A stretch of 64,000 nt of DNA, from assembly GCF_000757905.1 (NCBI RefSeq), contig NZ_JRLH01000002.1; one strand, given 5' to 3'. Within the stretch, counting starts at the first letter, position 1, and every line of letters starts with the position of its first letter. The notes beneath the pieces are model-generated. The model was not told the origin of the DNA. It saw only the letters and a list, made by a program, of their open reading frames with translations, and ran no database searches. The translations under genes were made by a program, and so were the position numbers. The stretch comes from Arsenophonus nilaparvatae. Lineage in GTDB: Bacteria; Pseudomonadota; Gammaproteobacteria; Enterobacterales; Enterobacteriaceae. Positions 26,812-37,106 of the stretch are shown here, one piece after another.

Positions 26812-28434
26812 TCACCAGTTTTTACGACCAAAAGCCGAAGTAATTGGGTAACGCCTATCCTTATTGAAATTTCGCATTGTAACGCGCGGACCTATCGGTG
26901 CCTGACGCCGTTTATATTCATTAATATCAACTAATTTGATCACTTTACGAACTGTTACTTCATCAAATCCAGCCGCAACTAATTCACTGACCGATTTATC
27001 CTGTTCAACATAACCTTCCAGGATCGCATCCAATACAGGATAAGGGGGTAAATTATCCTGATCGAGCTGCCCTGGCGCTAGCTCAGCAGAAGGCTGCCGT
27101 TCGATCACGCGCTGAGGGATGATTGGTGAAATCGTATTTCGATACTTTGCTAGCTCAAATACTAACATCTTTGGTACATCTTTAAGCACCGCAAACCCGC
27201 CGGCCATATCACCATAAAGAGTGGTATAACCAACGGCGGACTCACTTTTGTTACTGGTCGTTAACACTAAACGGCCACGCTTATTCGATATTGCCATCAG
27301 AATGATAGCCCGACAGCGAGCCTGCAAATTCTCTTCGGTTGTGTCGGGCGCCATGCCGATAAATAATGGTGACAAACCTGCCATAAATGCATCATACATA
27401 GCTTCAATAGATATTATCGCAAATTCAATATCTAACAATGCTGCCTGCTCTTTGGCATCATGGATACTCATTTCAGCGGTATATTTGAAAGGCATCATTA
27501 CTGCCTGAACTTTATCTTTACCTAAAGCATCTACTGCAATAGCCAAGGTTAAAGCTGAATCAATTCCGCCTGATAATCCCAAAATAACGCCAGAGAATCC
27601 ATTTTTATTAATATAGTCACGGGTTGCCATGACTAATGCTTCATAAACCTGGGCTATCGGTGATAAAGTTTTTGCTGAATTAGCCACTGGCAGTGGTTCA
27701 TCATCATTAAATTTACATTGGAGAACTTGCTCAGCAAACTGCGCTAAATAATGCGTTATCTCACCCTTGCCATTGAATACTTTTGAGCCGCCATCAAAGA
27801 TGAGCTCATCTTGTCCACCAACCTGGTTTAAATAGACAATTGGTAATTGGGTTCTTTGGCAGTGTGATTTTAATAATGTCGAACGAATATGCGGCTTTTC
27901 ACGATTGTAAGGTGAAGCATTAATGATAATAAGGACATCAGCGCCTTGAGCTTTAATTGCATCAACTGGCTCATCAAACCAGACATCTTCACAAATTAAA
28001 AAACCTAACTTGTAACCTTTAAAAGGCATTACACAAGTTTCGTTAGCTGAATGAAAATAACGCTTTTCATCAAAAACACCATAATTAGGCAATTGTTGCT
28101 TAAAATATTGCGCCACTAACTGCCCCTGCCAGAAAAATGACAATGCATTATAATATTTTTCGTTTTGCCAGCATGGATGACCAACAACAATGGCGATATT
28201 TTGACTAGCGTCTTTCAGACGATTAAGCTGTTTGCCACAGCGTTGATAAAAATCCGGCCGAAAAAGTAAATCCTCGGGCGGATAGCCAGTTAAAGCTAAT
28301 TCCGAAAACAGAATAAGATCTGCACCCTGTAGTTGTTGAGCCTTAGCTTCCTGCAACATGCGTTCACAGTTGCCTTCAATATCACCTACCAGCCAATTTA
28401 ATTGTGCTAGTGCAATATTCAGCGTTCGGTTCAT
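26812..28434 (-). CDS. nadE: glutamine-dependent NAD+ synthetase
   Basis: This two-domain enzyme makes NAD+ from deamido-NAD, ATP and glutamine. Residues 1 to about 250 form a nitrilase-fold glutaminase with the Glu-Lys-Cys triad regions FSELALTGYPPEDLL, FDEKRYFH and GFLICEDVWFDEP. The C-terminal synthetase has the ATP-binding loop GVILGLSGGIDSALTLAI and the downstream LTTSNKSESAVGYTTLYGD. At 540 residues it differs from the short ammonia-dependent NadE of E. coli (275); the glutamine-dependent form at this place beside glnB is known in Yersinia and relatives. Together with nadB and nadK in this window it covers several NAD steps. Confidence 0.94.
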   Translation of the reverse strand: MNRTLNIALAQLNWLVGDIEGNCERMLQEAKAQQLQGADLILFSELALTGYPPEDLLFRPDFYQRCGKQLNRLKDASQNIAIVVGHPCWQNEKYYNALSFFWQGQLVAQYFKQQLPNYGVFDEKRYFHSANETCVMPFKGYKLGFLICEDVWFDEPVDAIKAQGADVLIIINASPYNREKPHIRSTLLKSHCQRTQLPIVYLNQVGGQDELIFDGGSKVFNGKGEITHYLAQFAEQVLQCKFNDDEPLPVANSAKTLSPIAQVYEALVMATRDYINKNGFSGVILGLSGGIDSALTLAIAVDALGKDKVQAVMMPFKYTAEMSIHDAKEQAALLDIEFAIISIEAMYDAFMAGLSPLFIGMAPDTTEENLQARCRAIILMAISNKRGRLVLTTSNKSESAVGYTTLYGDMAGGFAVLKDVPKMLVFELAKYRNTISPIIPQRVIERQPSAELAPGQLDQDNLPPYPVLDAILEGYVEQDKSVSELVAAGFDEVTVRKVIKLVDINEYKRRQAPIGPRVTMRNFNKDRRYPITSAFGRKNW

Positions 28435-28463
28435 AAAATTTCATTCTCCAGACATAATAAAAA

Positions 28464-29801
28464 TTATTCTTTAAAATCATTAGCATCCAGTTTATGCCTG
28501 GCTAATAACTTATAAAACTCCGTTCGGTTTCGACCTGCCATACGCGCGGCATGGGTAACATTACCTTTTGTCATTTGTAACAATTTACGCAAATAATTAA
28601 GCTCAAATTGATTGCGAGCCTCAACAAAAGTAGGTAATGCAGTATTCTCGCCTTGCAGCGCCTGAATGACTAATGCTTCACTAATAACCGGCGCGGTTGT
28701 TAATGCAACACACTGCTCAATAACATTCACTAATTGCCTTACATTACCCGGCCAACTTGCCGCCATTAAGCATTTCATTGCATCCCTCGATAGGCTACGC
28801 ACAAAAGGTTTATGACGCTTTATTGATTCCCTTAACAAATGATTTGCTAATAAAGGGATATCCTCCGAACGCTCATTAAGGGTAGGAATTTTGATATTTA
28901 TCACATTCAAACGGTAATAGAGATCTTCCCGAAATTCATTTTTTTCCATTGCCTTTGGTAAATCACGATGGGTCGCTGAAATAATTCGAACATCAATATC
29001 CAAATCACGGTTACTGCCTAAAGGCCGCACTTTACGTTCTTGTAAAACCCGCAATAGTTTCACTTGAAGAGACAAAGGCATATCACCAATTTCATCGAGA
29101 AATAGTGTCCCACCTTGCGCAGCGAGAAATAGACCTTCACGATGTGTAACCGCACCGGTAAAAGCGCCCTTGGCATGACCAAACAGCTCCGATTCTAAAA
29201 GCTGCTCAGGTAAAGCCCCACAGTTAATTGCAATAAAGGGTTTTTTAGCTCTAGGACTAGCACGATGAATTGCTCGTGCCAACACTTCTTTACCAGTACC
29301 ACTTTGCCCATTTATTAATACACTAACATCAGATTGCGCCACCATACGTGCCTGTTCTAATAAACGAAGCATTATCGGGCTACGAGTGACAATTTCCTCA
29401 CTCCAATTTTCATCAGAAACGGAAATTGACATAGCCAAGGCTTCACCAATCGCTTTATAGAGAGCATCACGATCAACTGGCTTAGTGAGAAAACTCGATA
29501 CCCCTCTTTGTGTTGCCGCTACCGCTTCAGGGATTGAACCATGCGCTGTTAAAATAATGACCGGCATGCCTGGTTGCTGTTTCTGTATCTCCGCAAAAAG
29601 TGCCATGCCATCCATTTCATCCATACGCAAATCACTGATAACCAGATCAATTTTATCTTTTGCTAGAATTTTCAAGGCATCCACACCATTTTCTGCGGTA
29701 ACCACCTTAAATCCTTCACTAGTCAAACGCATACCCAATAATTTCAATAGACCGGGATCATCATCTACCAATAATAGATTGGCTGATTTATGCACTGTCA
29801 T
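28464..29801 (-). CDS. glrR: sigma-54-dependent response regulator GlrR
   Basis: GlrR is the regulator partner of GlrK and activates sigma-54 transcription of the small RNA gene glmY. The receiver domain has the phospho-acceptor Asp57 (ISDLRMDEMDG). The AAA+ domain shows Walker A INGQSGTGKEVLARAIHRA and the sigma-54 contact loop HAKGAFTGAV, and the C-terminal Fis-type helix-turn-helix ends AARMAGRNRTEFYKLLARH. Length 445 (E. coli 444). It overlaps qseG by four bases. Its target promoter and binding sites are visible within this window near 32.5 kb. Confidence 0.96.
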   Translation of the reverse strand: MTVHKSANLLLVDDDPGLLKLLGMRLTSEGFKVVTAENGVDALKILAKDKIDLVISDLRMDEMDGMALFAEIQKQQPGMPVIILTAHGSIPEAVAATQRGVSSFLTKPVDRDALYKAIGEALAMSISVSDENWSEEIVTRSPIMLRLLEQARMVAQSDVSVLINGQSGTGKEVLARAIHRASPRAKKPFIAINCGALPEQLLESELFGHAKGAFTGAVTHREGLFLAAQGGTLFLDEIGDMPLSLQVKLLRVLQERKVRPLGSNRDLDIDVRIISATHRDLPKAMEKNEFREDLYYRLNVINIKIPTLNERSEDIPLLANHLLRESIKRHKPFVRSLSRDAMKCLMAASWPGNVRQLVNVIEQCVALTTAPVISEALVIQALQGENTALPTFVEARNQFELNYLRKLLQMTKGNVTHAARMAGRNRTEFYKLLARHKLDANDFKE

Positions 29802-30643
29802 TGGGGATTTTCTCCGCTTTTATCAACCTGATGAGACTCTTTAATAACATCTGTTGTTTTCGGCTCTGCGCTATTTGCTGTTGAATTGGTACTGCTTTTA
29901 TCCATTTTTCCACTTGAAACCGCTTGTTCCTGCTGTTTGCGTGAAGAAAGTTGCCGTTCAATATCGGTCAGATTTTCCAACTTACGTGAGACAATATTTA
30001 ATTCATAGGTTAGATGAGCGTTTTGTTCAGCTAAACGATCTAGTTTATTATCGCTCTCTTGTTGTAAACGTAAATATTTAGCATTTGCTTCTTCAACATT
30101 AACAATCTGAATTTGCTTTTCACGCCATAATTCTAACAGTGGGCGAATAGGTGAAGGGAACTGCAAACTATAACTATTCAAATTATCAATCACTTTACGC
30201 CGGGCAGTGACGGTTGGCTCTGCGACATCGAATAAAATACTATGTCGAAAAACATTTTGCCAATTAATTAACTGAATCGTTTTAGCCATCAAAGCCGCTT
30301 GCTCTTTATTCAATCGATTAGCACAGTCAACAATTCTCAACCAGTAAAGCGGATTATCTGAAGCATTCTCACTATCTATATTCCATATTTTTTCACAAGT
30401 AACATAGCGATAATCTGTTATACGTTCTTCTATTGGTATAGATTCATTTATCATATCCAGTGGTACTGGATGGTGATATTTACTACAAGCTATTAATAAA
30501 AAAGGTAAAAGAAGTGTTGTTAACTTTACTTTCCATTTAGTGGAAAAAAATCCCCCACAACTTAGCTTCGCAAATGCAATATGCCATGTTTTCCGCATTA
30601 TCCCTGCGGCTATTAGGGTGTTGTAATTAGACCAATTTGGCAT
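29798..30643 (-). CDS. qseG: QseG (YfhG) outer-membrane lipoprotein
   Basis: QseG is a lipoprotein encoded between glrK and glrR; in enterobacteria it interacts with the sensor GlrK. The lipobox LLIACSKYHH is present, then NPLYWLRIVDCANRLN and a predicted coiled-coil with RKLENLTDIERQLSSRKQ, which matches E. coli YfhG. At 281 residues from the ATG at 30643 it is longer than E. coli (237). That ATG overlaps the glrK stop (TAATG) and suggests coupling; an ATG at 30595 with AGGG upstream would give a more usual N-terminus. The tail is rich in Ser, Lys and Glu. Confidence 0.88.
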   Translation of the reverse strand: MPNWSNYNTLIAAGIMRKTWHIAFAKLSCGGFFSTKWKVKLTTLLLPFLLIACSKYHHPVPLDMINESIPIEERITDYRYVTCEKIWNIDSENASDNPLYWLRIVDCANRLNKEQAALMAKTIQLINWQNVFRHSILFDVAEPTVTARRKVIDNLNSYSLQFPSPIRPLLELWREKQIQIVNVEEANAKYLRLQQESDNKLDRLAEQNAHLTYELNIVSRKLENLTDIERQLSSRKQQEQAVSSGKMDKSSTNSTANSAEPKTTDVIKESHQVDKSGENPQ

Positions 30644-32082
30644 TATTCATACTCTGTGGTTAGTGGTAGCTCAATACGAAAACAGACATCAGCAAACTGA
30701 CAATCAATAAGCAACAATTGACCATTCATTCTTTTAATACAATCTTGGGCAATGCTTAATCCTAACCCGCTCCCTTTTACTGCCCCTTTACGCAATAAAG
30801 ATCCTTGAAAAAAAGGTTCATAAATCATATTTTGTTCAGATTCTGGGATGGGTGTTCCTGTATTAGCGATATCGATTTGGAGTTTATCATCAGTTTCATT
30901 GCTTATTATCCAGATCTTACCCGATTCAGAACCGTAGTGCACTGCATTAGAATAGAGATTATCGATCACTCTTGCCAAAAAAGTTGGCTCTGCACAACAA
31001 TGAGTAATATTTAACTCAATTTCAGTTTGAATATTTTTAGCTCTAGCCGTTAGATTATTTGAGGAAACGACATTTGCCACTAACTTGGTTAAATCAATTT
31101 GCTGAATCAGTGCTGGCCCATCGGCTAACTGACGATTATAGTCTAATAATTGCTCAATGAGTTGTTGCAAATGTTTACTACTATTATCCAAAATAGCGAC
31201 AACCTCTCGTTGATCTAAAGTCAAAGGCCCTGCTACTTCATCAGCTAATAGTTCAGCCCCTTCACGCATACTGGCTAAAGGTGTCTTTAATTCATGAGAA
31301 ATATGACGTAAAAATTCATGCCGTTGTGATTCCAACCAGCTCAGTCGCTCACTTAACCAAACAATACGCTGAGCTAATGAACGTAACTCACTAGGGCCCT
31401 TAAAACGTTCAAGTCTGGTGAAAAGTGTTCCTCCTGCCCCAAGATGATTAATCATACGCTCAATAGCTTTAACCGGACCAATAATCATTCTAGTAAACAA
31501 CACAACTAATAATACACTCAATAAAAACACAATTAGCGTTTGCCAACCAAAATATTGACCTTTTTCAGCAATTGCATTCTGCAATTGCGTACCTCGTCCA
31601 AATACAACATCACGTGTTAATTGTACTAACTGATTGTTGGTAACCGAAAAACGTTCAAGTGCCGCCGCCATTGCTGGGATAGGTGAGTTATTTTCGCATT
31701 TTAAATCGGAGAGATCTTCCAGTAAAGTTTGAATAGTCGTGATTTGGTTTTTATCAGGCAAAATAGTCATTTGGCGAGCTAGCATCTCACTATATTCTTG
31801 CCGTTTTTTCTTATATAGAGCAGCAAAAGTTTGATCGTTTAACACACAGTATTGACGATAGCTACGCTCCATTTCAAGCGCAGTACTCGTCATGATTTCA
31901 CTGCGCCTAGCATCAAGCAAAGTGGTTCGGTTGATATCAGCCGCTTGATTACTCAATTGATCTAAACTTTGATAGGCCTGGTATGCCAATATTAATAATG
32001 GCAAAAGAACCAATAAAAAAGCCATCACCACCAGTTGGCGTAGTGAACGCGGAAAAGAATGCCACTTATTCAAAGAAATCAT
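30643..32082 (-). CDS. glrK: sensor histidine kinase GlrK (YfhK)
   Basis: GlrK is the membrane sensor kinase of the GlrK/GlrR system that responds to envelope conditions. Two membrane helices frame a periplasmic region of about 140 residues (about 15-35 and 177-197). A HAMP-like linker follows, then the dimerisation box with the phospho-accepting His in LRHISHELKTPLASM, the N box NLYSNAVHYGS, and the G boxes ANTGTP and GSGLGLSIA. Length 479 (E. coli 475). It is the first gene of glrK-qseG-glrR. Confidence 0.95.
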   Translation of the reverse strand: MISLNKWHSFPRSLRQLVVMAFLLVLLPLLILAYQAYQSLDQLSNQAADINRTTLLDARRSEIMTSTALEMERSYRQYCVLNDQTFAALYKKKRQEYSEMLARQMTILPDKNQITTIQTLLEDLSDLKCENNSPIPAMAAALERFSVTNNQLVQLTRDVVFGRGTQLQNAIAEKGQYFGWQTLIVFLLSVLLVVLFTRMIIGPVKAIERMINHLGAGGTLFTRLERFKGPSELRSLAQRIVWLSERLSWLESQRHEFLRHISHELKTPLASMREGAELLADEVAGPLTLDQREVVAILDNSSKHLQQLIEQLLDYNRQLADGPALIQQIDLTKLVANVVSSNNLTARAKNIQTEIELNITHCCAEPTFLARVIDNLYSNAVHYGSESGKIWIISNETDDKLQIDIANTGTPIPESEQNMIYEPFFQGSLLRKGAVKGSGLGLSIAQDCIKRMNGQLLLIDCQFADVCFRIELPLTTEYE

Positions 32083-32344
32083 CTCATTACCTATTCATAC
32101 TATTATGGTAACAGAACTTATATTCGATAGTGAATTTGCCTGCCGATTTAATAAAAAATTTCTAATTTGATTATTATGTGAAAAACAGTCTTTTAATCAC
32201 CAAAATCGAGGGTAACATTTTAATTAATAAGGGAATAAGGCAAGGAGAGTAAATAATATTCATGTGCTTAAGCAGCAATAAATACTTTATTAAATAATTC
32301 ACTGCGCCCCACCGATATTGGCGAGGAGAGCAGAGAATTTTTAA

Positions 32345-32512
32345 TAGATGGTGCCTCACTCCACGTGTCGCCCGATGTTTGATAAAGCTTGTTTATAAGC
32401 AAATATCATGCTGCTGGACGGTAGGCACCTGACTTTTGGCATCATTCCTGGCTTATGTGGTGTGCATCCCTCTATATTGGGACCAACATAAAAAGTTGAA
32501 TGAGCGACTACC
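32345..32512 (-). ncRNA. glmY: GlmY-like small RNA
   Basis: In E. coli GlmY is transcribed between glrK and purL and protects GlmZ from RapZ/RNase E so that glmS mRNA is translated. Here a sigma-54 promoter on the minus strand ends at the same relative place and the RNA would begin at 32509-32512 with a G/A run followed by GTCGCTCATTCA, close to the E. coli GlmY start as I remember it. A first hairpin follows: TTATGTTGG and TCCC pair with GGGA and CCACATAA, with lateral bulges as in GlmY/GlmZ. Further on GGTGCCT (near 32429-32423) can pair with AGGCACC (near 32356-32350). No clear U-run marks the 3' end, so that boundary is approximate. Confidence 0.7.
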
Positions 32513-32523
32513 CAATATAGTAT

Positions 32524-32538
32524 GCACCTTATATGCCA
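32524..32538 (-). promoter_or_regulatory. sigma-54 promoter of glmY
   Basis: Minus-strand TGGCATATAAGGTGC has the invariant GG and GC elements with exactly ten bases between (GG at 32537-32536, GC at 32525-32524), matching the -24/-12 consensus TGGCAC-N5-TTGC. Transcription should begin about 12 bases downstream, at 32512-32509. Confidence 0.8.
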
Positions 32539-32643
32539 ACTTTTAAAAATTTTATTAACTTATTGAAATTTAATATAAAATAAATTTATTAAGCATTTAA
32601 AATGGTTTTTCATCAAATTTAATGCCATGATTTTTAATAAAAA

Positions 32644-32661
32644 TGTCGCCTATTAGCGACA
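32644..32661 (-). promoter_or_regulatory. GlrR binding site 1
   Basis: TGTC-N10-GACA, the known GlrR recognition pattern, in the palindrome TGTCGCCTATTAGCGACA. It lies about 110-130 bases upstream of the glmY -24 element, a usual distance for a sigma-54 activator. Confidence 0.8.
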
Positions 32662-32706
32662 TTTCATTAAGTGAATAAAATATTAACAAAAAATCATACA
32701 ATTAAA

Positions 32707-32724
32707 TGTCTCCAATTAGAGACA
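32707..32724 (-). promoter_or_regulatory. GlrR binding site 2
   Basis: A second TGTC-N10-GACA palindrome (TGTCTCCAATTAGAGACA), 63 bases from the first, which is six helical turns at 10.5 bp per turn. E. coli glmY has three such sites; I see two here. Confidence 0.8.
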
Positions 32725-32949
32725 ACTTATTTTTATCACTTAGCTAATTGACGACAGTTATAAGATTTAATAAGCAAATTTAAATAATTTTAATAATAAT
32801 CAACATCAAATTTCAGCTAAATTTAGCTCATAATGAAATTTATTTTTACTTATTTTCAATCAACCGCACAAAAACTACATTTTATCTCCTATAACTAACC
32901 AAGTTTTTATCACTTTAATTAGCCATAGGGAAAAATATTTATATCAATA

Positions 32950-35900
32950 TCAACCCAGCTGCCGCCGCGCATTACGAAAAATACGCATCCAGGGGCTATC
33001 TTCGCCCCATTCTGGCGGATGCCATGAATGGGTAACTGTACGAAATACTCGCTCCGGATGGGGCATCATGATAGTCGCCCGCCCATCTAAGCTGGTCACT
33101 GCAGTAATACCATTAATCGATCCATTTGGATTTGCTGGATACTGTTGAGTAACCTGACCATAATTATCAACAAAACGTAGCGCAACTAAATGATTTTTTT
33201 CCAACTGGTCAAGATGCGCAATGTCTCGCATTTCAACTTGACCTTCACCATGAGATACCACTATTGGTAGCTGACAATCAGCCATATCTTGTAAAAATAG
33301 TGAAGGACTTTCCATCACTTTGACCAAACTAAAACGCGCTTCAAAGCGTTCTGAACGATTACGTACAAATCGTGGCCAATGTTCAGCACCTGGAATCAAC
33401 TGATTGAGATTAGACATCATTTGACAGCCATTACATATGCCTAATGATAAAGTATCAGAACGGGTAAAAAAGCCTGCAAATTCGTCACGTACGCGTGAAT
33501 TGAATAAAATTGATTTTGCCCAGCCTTCTCCCGCCCCCAATACATCACCATAAGAAAAGCCGCCACAGGCAACTAATAGCTGAAAATCAGTGAGTGTTAC
33601 CCTGCCTGCTAACAAATCACTCATATGCACATCAATGGCAGTAAAACCTGCACGGTGAAATGCGGCCGCCATTTCAACATGAGAATTGACACCCTGTTCA
33701 CGTAAAACAGCCACTTTAGGTGACGGGGTTGTCATAATATAAGGCGCTGCAATATCATCTGCTGGATCAAAGTTTATTTTTACATTCAATCCAGGATCTG
33801 TCAGATCTTGTTTAGCCTGATGTTCTTGATCTGCACACGCAGGATTATCACGTAAACGTTGCATTTGCCAGGTAGTCTCAGCCCACCATAAACGCAATTG
33901 GCTACGTTTTTCACGATAAATTTCTCTACCGTGACTATTGATAGTAACAATATCGTTTTTAATTGCTGTACCAAGATACTGTACACACCCAGCCAATCCA
34001 TGCTCGGCCAAACATGCTTCCACCATTTCCCTATCCGCTTGCTTGACCTGAATGACTGCCCCTAATTCTTCGCTGAATAAAGCAGCAAGAATATCTTTAT
34101 CATAATGACCGATATCAATATCTAACCCACAATGACCGGCAAATGCCATTTCTGCTAATGTTACAAATAGGCCACCATCGGAACGATCATGGTAAGCTAA
34201 TAATTTTTGTTCTTTTATAAGCGCCTGAATTGCATTAAAGAAACCGGTTAATAATTTAGCATCACGGACATCCGGGGCATGATCACCTATTTGCCGATAT
34301 ACCTGTGCAAGTGCTGAACCTCCCAATGCATTATGACCTTGCCCGAGATCAATTAATAATAATGCATTATTTTGATCACTTTTCAGTTCAGGTGTAACCG
34401 TCAGACGAACATCCTCAACCCGGGAAAAAGCGGTAATAACCACAGAAAGCGGCGCCGTCATTTCACAAATCTGTTCGCCATCATGCCAGGTGGTCTTCAT
34501 TGACATCGAATCTTTACCAACTGGGATGGTTAAACCTAATGCCGGACATAGCTCTTCTCCAATAGCCTTCACCGCTTGATACAAACCGGCATCTTCACCA
34601 GGATGCCCCGCTGCTACCATCCAATTAGCGGAAAGCTTCACCCGTTTTAAGTCCTGAACATAAGTAGCAGCGATATTGGTCAACGCTTCTCCAACCGCCA
34701 TCCGACTAGATGCCGCATAGTCCAATAGCGCAATGGGTGAGCGCTCACCGATAGACATAGCTTCGCCATAATAATTTTCTAAACTAGCTGTCGTGACCGC
34801 ACAATCAGCAACCGGGATCTGCCAAGGGCCAACCATTTGATCGCGGGCCACCATTCCGGTAACACTGCGATCACCAATTGTGATCAGAAAAGTTTTCTCT
34901 GCTACTACTGGCAAATGTAATACCCGTTTAACTGCTTCGGTTAAGGTTATCATTTCTCGATTAATCGGCTTACCGGCAGCAAATTGAGAACTAACATCAC
35001 GTAGCATTTTAGGCGTTTTACCTAACAAAATATCTAGCGGCATGCAAATAGGCTGGTTAGTAAAATAACTATCATTAAGAACAAGATCGCGATTTTCCGT
35101 CGCTTCACCAACAACAGCATATGGCGCGCGTTCTCGACGACAGATAGACTCAAATAGGGGAAGTTGTTCAGGTAAAACAGCTAATACATAGCGCTCTTGA
35201 GACTCATTGCACCAAATCTCACGAGGATCCATGCCTGGTTCATCATTCAATATTTGACGTAGTTCAAATATTCCGCCTCGATCAGCATCATTCACTAACT
35301 CAGGCATAGCATTAGAAAGGCCACCAGCGCCAACATCATGAATAAAGAGGATCGGATTATCAGTTCCCAACTGCCAGCACCGATCAATAACCTCTTGACA
35401 ACGACGCTCCATTTCAGGGTTATCACGTTGCACCGAAGCGAAATCAAGATCAATATCAGACTGCCCTGAAGTCATCGATGAAGCTGCGCCACCTCCCAGC
35501 CCAATATTCATCGATGGGCCACCTAATACGATTAATTTAGCGCCAACTGGAATATTGCCCTTTTTAATATGTTCTGCCCGAATATTACCTATACCACCTG
35601 CTAGCATAATCGGTTTGTGGTAACCACGTAATTCTGCTCCATTATGACTATTCACTAGCTCTTCATAAGTACGAAAATAACCTAATAAAGCGGGTCGGCC
35701 AAATTCATTATTAAAAGCGGCGCCACCCAATGGCCCATCAAGCATAATATTAAGCGCACTAACAATACGCTGTGGTTTGCCAAAATTTTGTTCCCATGGT
35801 TGTTTAAAACCTGGAATACGTAAGTTAGAAACAGCAAATCCAACTAAACCGGCTTTAGGCTTTGCACCACGCCCTGTTGCCCCTTCATCACGTATTTCTC

Positions 35901-36840
35901 CACCTGAACCGGTGGCAGCACCAGGCCAAGGAGAAATAGCTGTTGGGTGGTTATGGGTCTCTACTTTCATCAAAATATGAGCATTTTCATGATGATAATC
36001 ATACTTGCCGGTTACTGGATCAGGAAAAAAACGCCCAATATTCGATCCTTCCATTACGGCAGCGTTATCTTTATAAGCTGATAAAATATAATCTGGCGTT
36101 TGTTGATAAGTATTTTTTATCATACTAAACAAAGAATTAGGTTGTGATTTACCATCAATAACCCAACTGGCATTAAATATTTTATGCCGACAATGTTCTG
36201 AATTAGCTTACGCAAACATATAGAGTTCAACATCCGTTGGATCCCGTTCTAATGTTTGGAAGGCATCCATTAAATAATCAATTTCATCTGTAGCTAACGC
36301 TAACCCTAATTCAATATTTGCCAATTCAAGTGCACGTCGACCGTTTTTTAATATTTCTATCGTCACCATCGGTGCCGGCTTATGGTGCATAAAGAGTGAT
36401 TCTGCTTGCTCGAAAGAAGTCCAAACAGTTTCAACCATCCGATCATGCAAAATGACAGATAAATCATCCAATTGTGATATATCCAATGGCGAGGAATAAA
36501 TAATATAATAAGCAATTCCACGCTCAAGCCGGATAACCTGCTGTAATCCACAGTTATGAGCAATATCCGTTGCCTTTGAAGACCAGGGTGAAATAGTGCC
36601 TGGTCGAGGAGTAACCAAGAGTAACTGGCCAGCAGGCTGTTGCTCAGTTAATGAAGGACCATAATAAAGCAATTGACTTAATTTTTGTCGATCATCCTGA
36701 TTTAATGGCGCACCAAGTTCAGCAAAGTGTACATATTCAGCATAAATGTCAGTAACCGGTAGTTGCTGCTGCTGGCATAGGGAAAGAAGCTTAGTAATGC
36801 GAAATGTCGATAAAGCGGGTGAGCCACGCAGAATTTCCAT
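32950..36840 (-). pseudogene. purL: purL (FGAM synthetase) interrupted by an in-frame TAA
   Basis: PurL makes formylglycinamidine ribonucleotide in purine synthesis. The frame from 36840 to 32950 covers 1296 codons, as in E. coli (1295), with no indel. One stop, TAA at 36210-36208 (codon 211), sits where E. coli has Gln (CAA) in the sequence MFA-Q-ANSEHCRHK. Upstream lies the PurS-like N-terminal domain and linker (210 residues, MEILRGSPALS to ELYMFA). Downstream come the two FGAM synthetase halves (SGGEIRDEGATGRG; FIHDVGAGGLSNAM) and the glutaminase with GICNGCQMM and MMPHPERVFR. The first usable restart (TTG 36132, ATG 36123) lies after the conserved SEHCRHK block, so a reinitiated protein would lack it. 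Only readthrough would give a whole enzyme. A PurR box lies upstream. Confidence 0.9.
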
Positions 36841-36928
36841 AGTAATAGATTCTCTTAACTTATAAAGCTGGCCTGAAGGATATGTATCAGGAAAACTGGA
36901 AGGCTATTATAAATCATCATGAACCAAT

Positions 36929-36944
36929 ACGAAACCGTTTGCGT
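36929..36944 (-). promoter_or_regulatory. PurR operator of purL
   Basis: On the minus strand ACGCAAACGGTTTCGT differs by one base from the PurR box ACGCAAACGTTTTCGT known before E. coli purL. It lies about 90 bases upstream of the start codon. The operator thus survives although the gene is interrupted. Confidence 0.78.
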
Positions 36945-37106
36945 GCACATTTATCACGCACCTGTAAATGTTAAAGATATGTAAAATAGATTAAATTAAG
37001 TTGCAAATTCTACTTTTGTTAAGCAGAATGTCGGGCTCTTAAAAAATTGGCCATAATTTGGTCATTTTAATTAAGAAAATATGTTTAACTAACGAGATAT
37101 AACCAT

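Noticed and set aside
29485..29844. A 119-codon open frame opposite the start of glrR.
   Set aside because: Antisense to the conserved receiver domain; composition is explained by glrR.
32200..32345. A coding gene in the minus-strand frame downstream of the GlmY-like RNA.
   Set aside because: The short open frame there has no family resemblance and no ribosome site.
32950..36840. A natural split of PurL into PurS-like and PurL/PurQ-like proteins.
   Set aside because: The break is a single stop codon within an otherwise unbroken frame, and the second part would have to start after the conserved SEHCRHK motif, so a real gene fission is less likely than a nonsense mutation.
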